Origin: Paenibacillus sp.
Lineage (GTDB): Bacteria > Bacillota > Bacilli > Paenibacillales > Paenibacillaceae
Direction: 5' to 3'
DNA length: 6,041 nt
Assembly (NCBI GenBank): GCA_029256665.1
Contig: JAQSXN010000269.1
Coordinates: 1-6,041, forward strand
The translations under genes and the position numbers were made by a program. Positions within the stretch are counted from its first letter, which is position 1. The number at the start of each line of letters is the position of its first letter. The notes below the pieces were generated by a model. The model was not told the origin of the DNA, ran no database searches, and worked only from the letters and a program-made list of their open reading frames with translations. Below, piece by piece: positions 5,250-6,041 of the stretch.

Positions 5250-6041
5250 TTAATCATCCCGCTGCCTCGCCGCCTCGAACAACAGCACCGTCGTCGCCAT
5301 CGCGACGTTGAGCGATTCCGCCTTGCCCGCCATCGGGATGATGACGGATTCGTCGACCAATGCCCGAACTTCCGCCGAAAGTCCGTTCGACTCGTTGCCC
5401 ATCAGCAGCCAAGTCGGTTGCTTCCAGTCGTAGCCATAGCAACTCTGCTCCGCCTGCAAGCTCGTTCCGACGAGCTTAATACCGTGCTCGGCCGCTCGAG
5501 GAAGCAGCTCCAAAAGATCGCCTTCGATGATCGGCAAATGAAATAGCGAGCCCATCGTGGAGCGCACCGACTTCGGGTTATACGGATCGACGCAGCCCCG
5601 GCCGAGCAGCACGGCGCTCGCTCCAACCGCATCCGCGCTGCGGATGATCGTGCCGACGTTGCCAGGATCGCGTACCCCGTCCAACGCGACGACAAGGCTG
5701 TCCGGCCGGAACATGTCCTCCGTGCGGAGCTGCGGCTTGTCGACGATGGCGAATACCGGCGGAGGACTGTCCGTTTCCGAGCACTTGGCCATGACGGCCC
5801 GGGAAGCCCTGATCCAGTCGGCGTCCAATCCTTGCGCGGATTCCGCAATGTCCGCCAACTCGCCCGGCAGTCCCCTCTCTTCGTCGTAGACGACTGTACG
5901 GACGGTTGCGCCGGACAGAAACGCTTCTTGAATGAGATGTACGCCTTCGATCAGGAAACGGCCGGATTTATCTCGATTTTTTTTGTCCAATAACGATGCC
6001 CAGCTCTTCACTCGATCGTTCTGCGCGGAGCTGATGAGCTC
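5250..6041 (-). CDS. TrmH/SpoU-family RNA 2'-O-methyltransferase, 5' end outside the window
   Basis: This enzyme transfers a methyl group from S-adenosylmethionine to a ribose 2'-OH in rRNA or tRNA. Numbered from the GTG at 6011, the knotted SPOUT domain shows motif 1, LDGVRDPGNVGTIIRSADAV (110-129, with N118 and catalytic R124), motif 2, LLMGNESNGLS (202-212), and motif 3, IIPMAGKAESLNVAMA (224-239). The N-terminal substrate-binding domain has the RFLIEGVHLIQEA motif (18-30). The GTG at 6011 is probably not the start: the same frame stays open to the window edge and encodes ELISSAQNDR before VKSW, which fits the usual N-terminus of this family, so the true start is probably just beyond 6041. 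It is nearest in kind to the B. subtilis YsgA group, but the exact RNA target cannot be told. The stop is TAA; no terminator is evident in the 169 bp before the lectin-like gene. Confidence 0.92.
   Translation of the reverse strand, partial: ELISSAQNDRVKSWASLLDKKNRDKSGRFLIEGVHLIQEAFLSGATVRTVVYDEERGLPGELADIAESAQGLDADWIRASRAVMAKCSETDSPPPVFAIVDKPQLRTEDMFRPDSLVVALDGVRDPGNVGTIIRSADAVGASAVLLGRGCVDPYNPKSVRSTMGSLFHLPIIEGDLLELLPRAAEHGIKLVGTSLQAEQSCYGYDWKQPTWLLMGNESNGLSAEVRALVDESVIIPMAGKAESLNVAMATTVLLFEAARQRDD

Noticed and set aside
5084..5311. Plus-strand reading frame of 75 codons between the lectin-like gene and the RNA methyltransferase
   Set aside because: It has no ribosome site, its ATG is 3 bp from the opposite gene's ATG, its last third runs antisense through the methyltransferase, and I recognise no family. 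A small unknown peptide cannot be fully excluded.
6009..6011. GTG at 6011 as the start of the RNA methyltransferase
   Set aside because: The frame remains open to the window edge and encodes the conserved-looking ISSAQNDR lead-in, so the real start is upstream.

Overview
The window looks like chromosomal DNA of a fairly GC-rich member of the Bacillota, most likely the Paenibacillus/Cohnella group. This is inferred from strong AGGAG-type ribosome binding sites, a perfect TATAAT box, the protein families present and the codon style. No species can be named from the sequence alone.

Layout, left to right. Positions 1-136 hold a degenerate 13-bp tandem repeat just downstream of the first gene. 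Positions 137-910 (minus) encode an IclR-family transcriptional regulator. After a 235-bp gap, 1146-1871 (minus) encodes a one-chain fusion of a Phd/YefM antitoxin-like domain to a Uma2-type PD-(D/E)xK nuclease-fold domain. The AT-rich 205-bp divergent region 1872-2076 carries four copies of the palindrome TAGCTA around a good minus-strand promoter, and separates the fusion gene from a plus-strand stand-alone GTP cyclohydrolase II gene (2077-2838). A perfect 16-bp-stem bidirectional terminator (2878-2917) closes that gene and the convergent gene behind it. That gene, 2933-5080 (minus), is the most unusual one: a roughly 715-residue protein with a helical, alpha-pore-forming-toxin-like N-terminal half and a C-terminal tachylectin-2-like five-bladed beta-propeller. 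At the right edge, 5250-6041 (minus) is a TrmH/SpoU-family RNA 2'-O-methyltransferase whose true 5' end lies outside the window.

The genes do not form one pathway. Housekeeping genes (GTP cyclohydrolase II, RNA methyltransferase) sit beside accessory-type genes (the Phd-Uma2 fusion, the lectin/toxin-like protein, a lone IclR regulator). The best candidates for undescribed biology are the lectin-propeller protein, which has no visible signal peptide, and the self-contained Phd-Uma2 gene with its repeated palindromes, which may be an autoregulated antitoxin-nuclease unit. Both interpretations are inferences from sequence pattern only.
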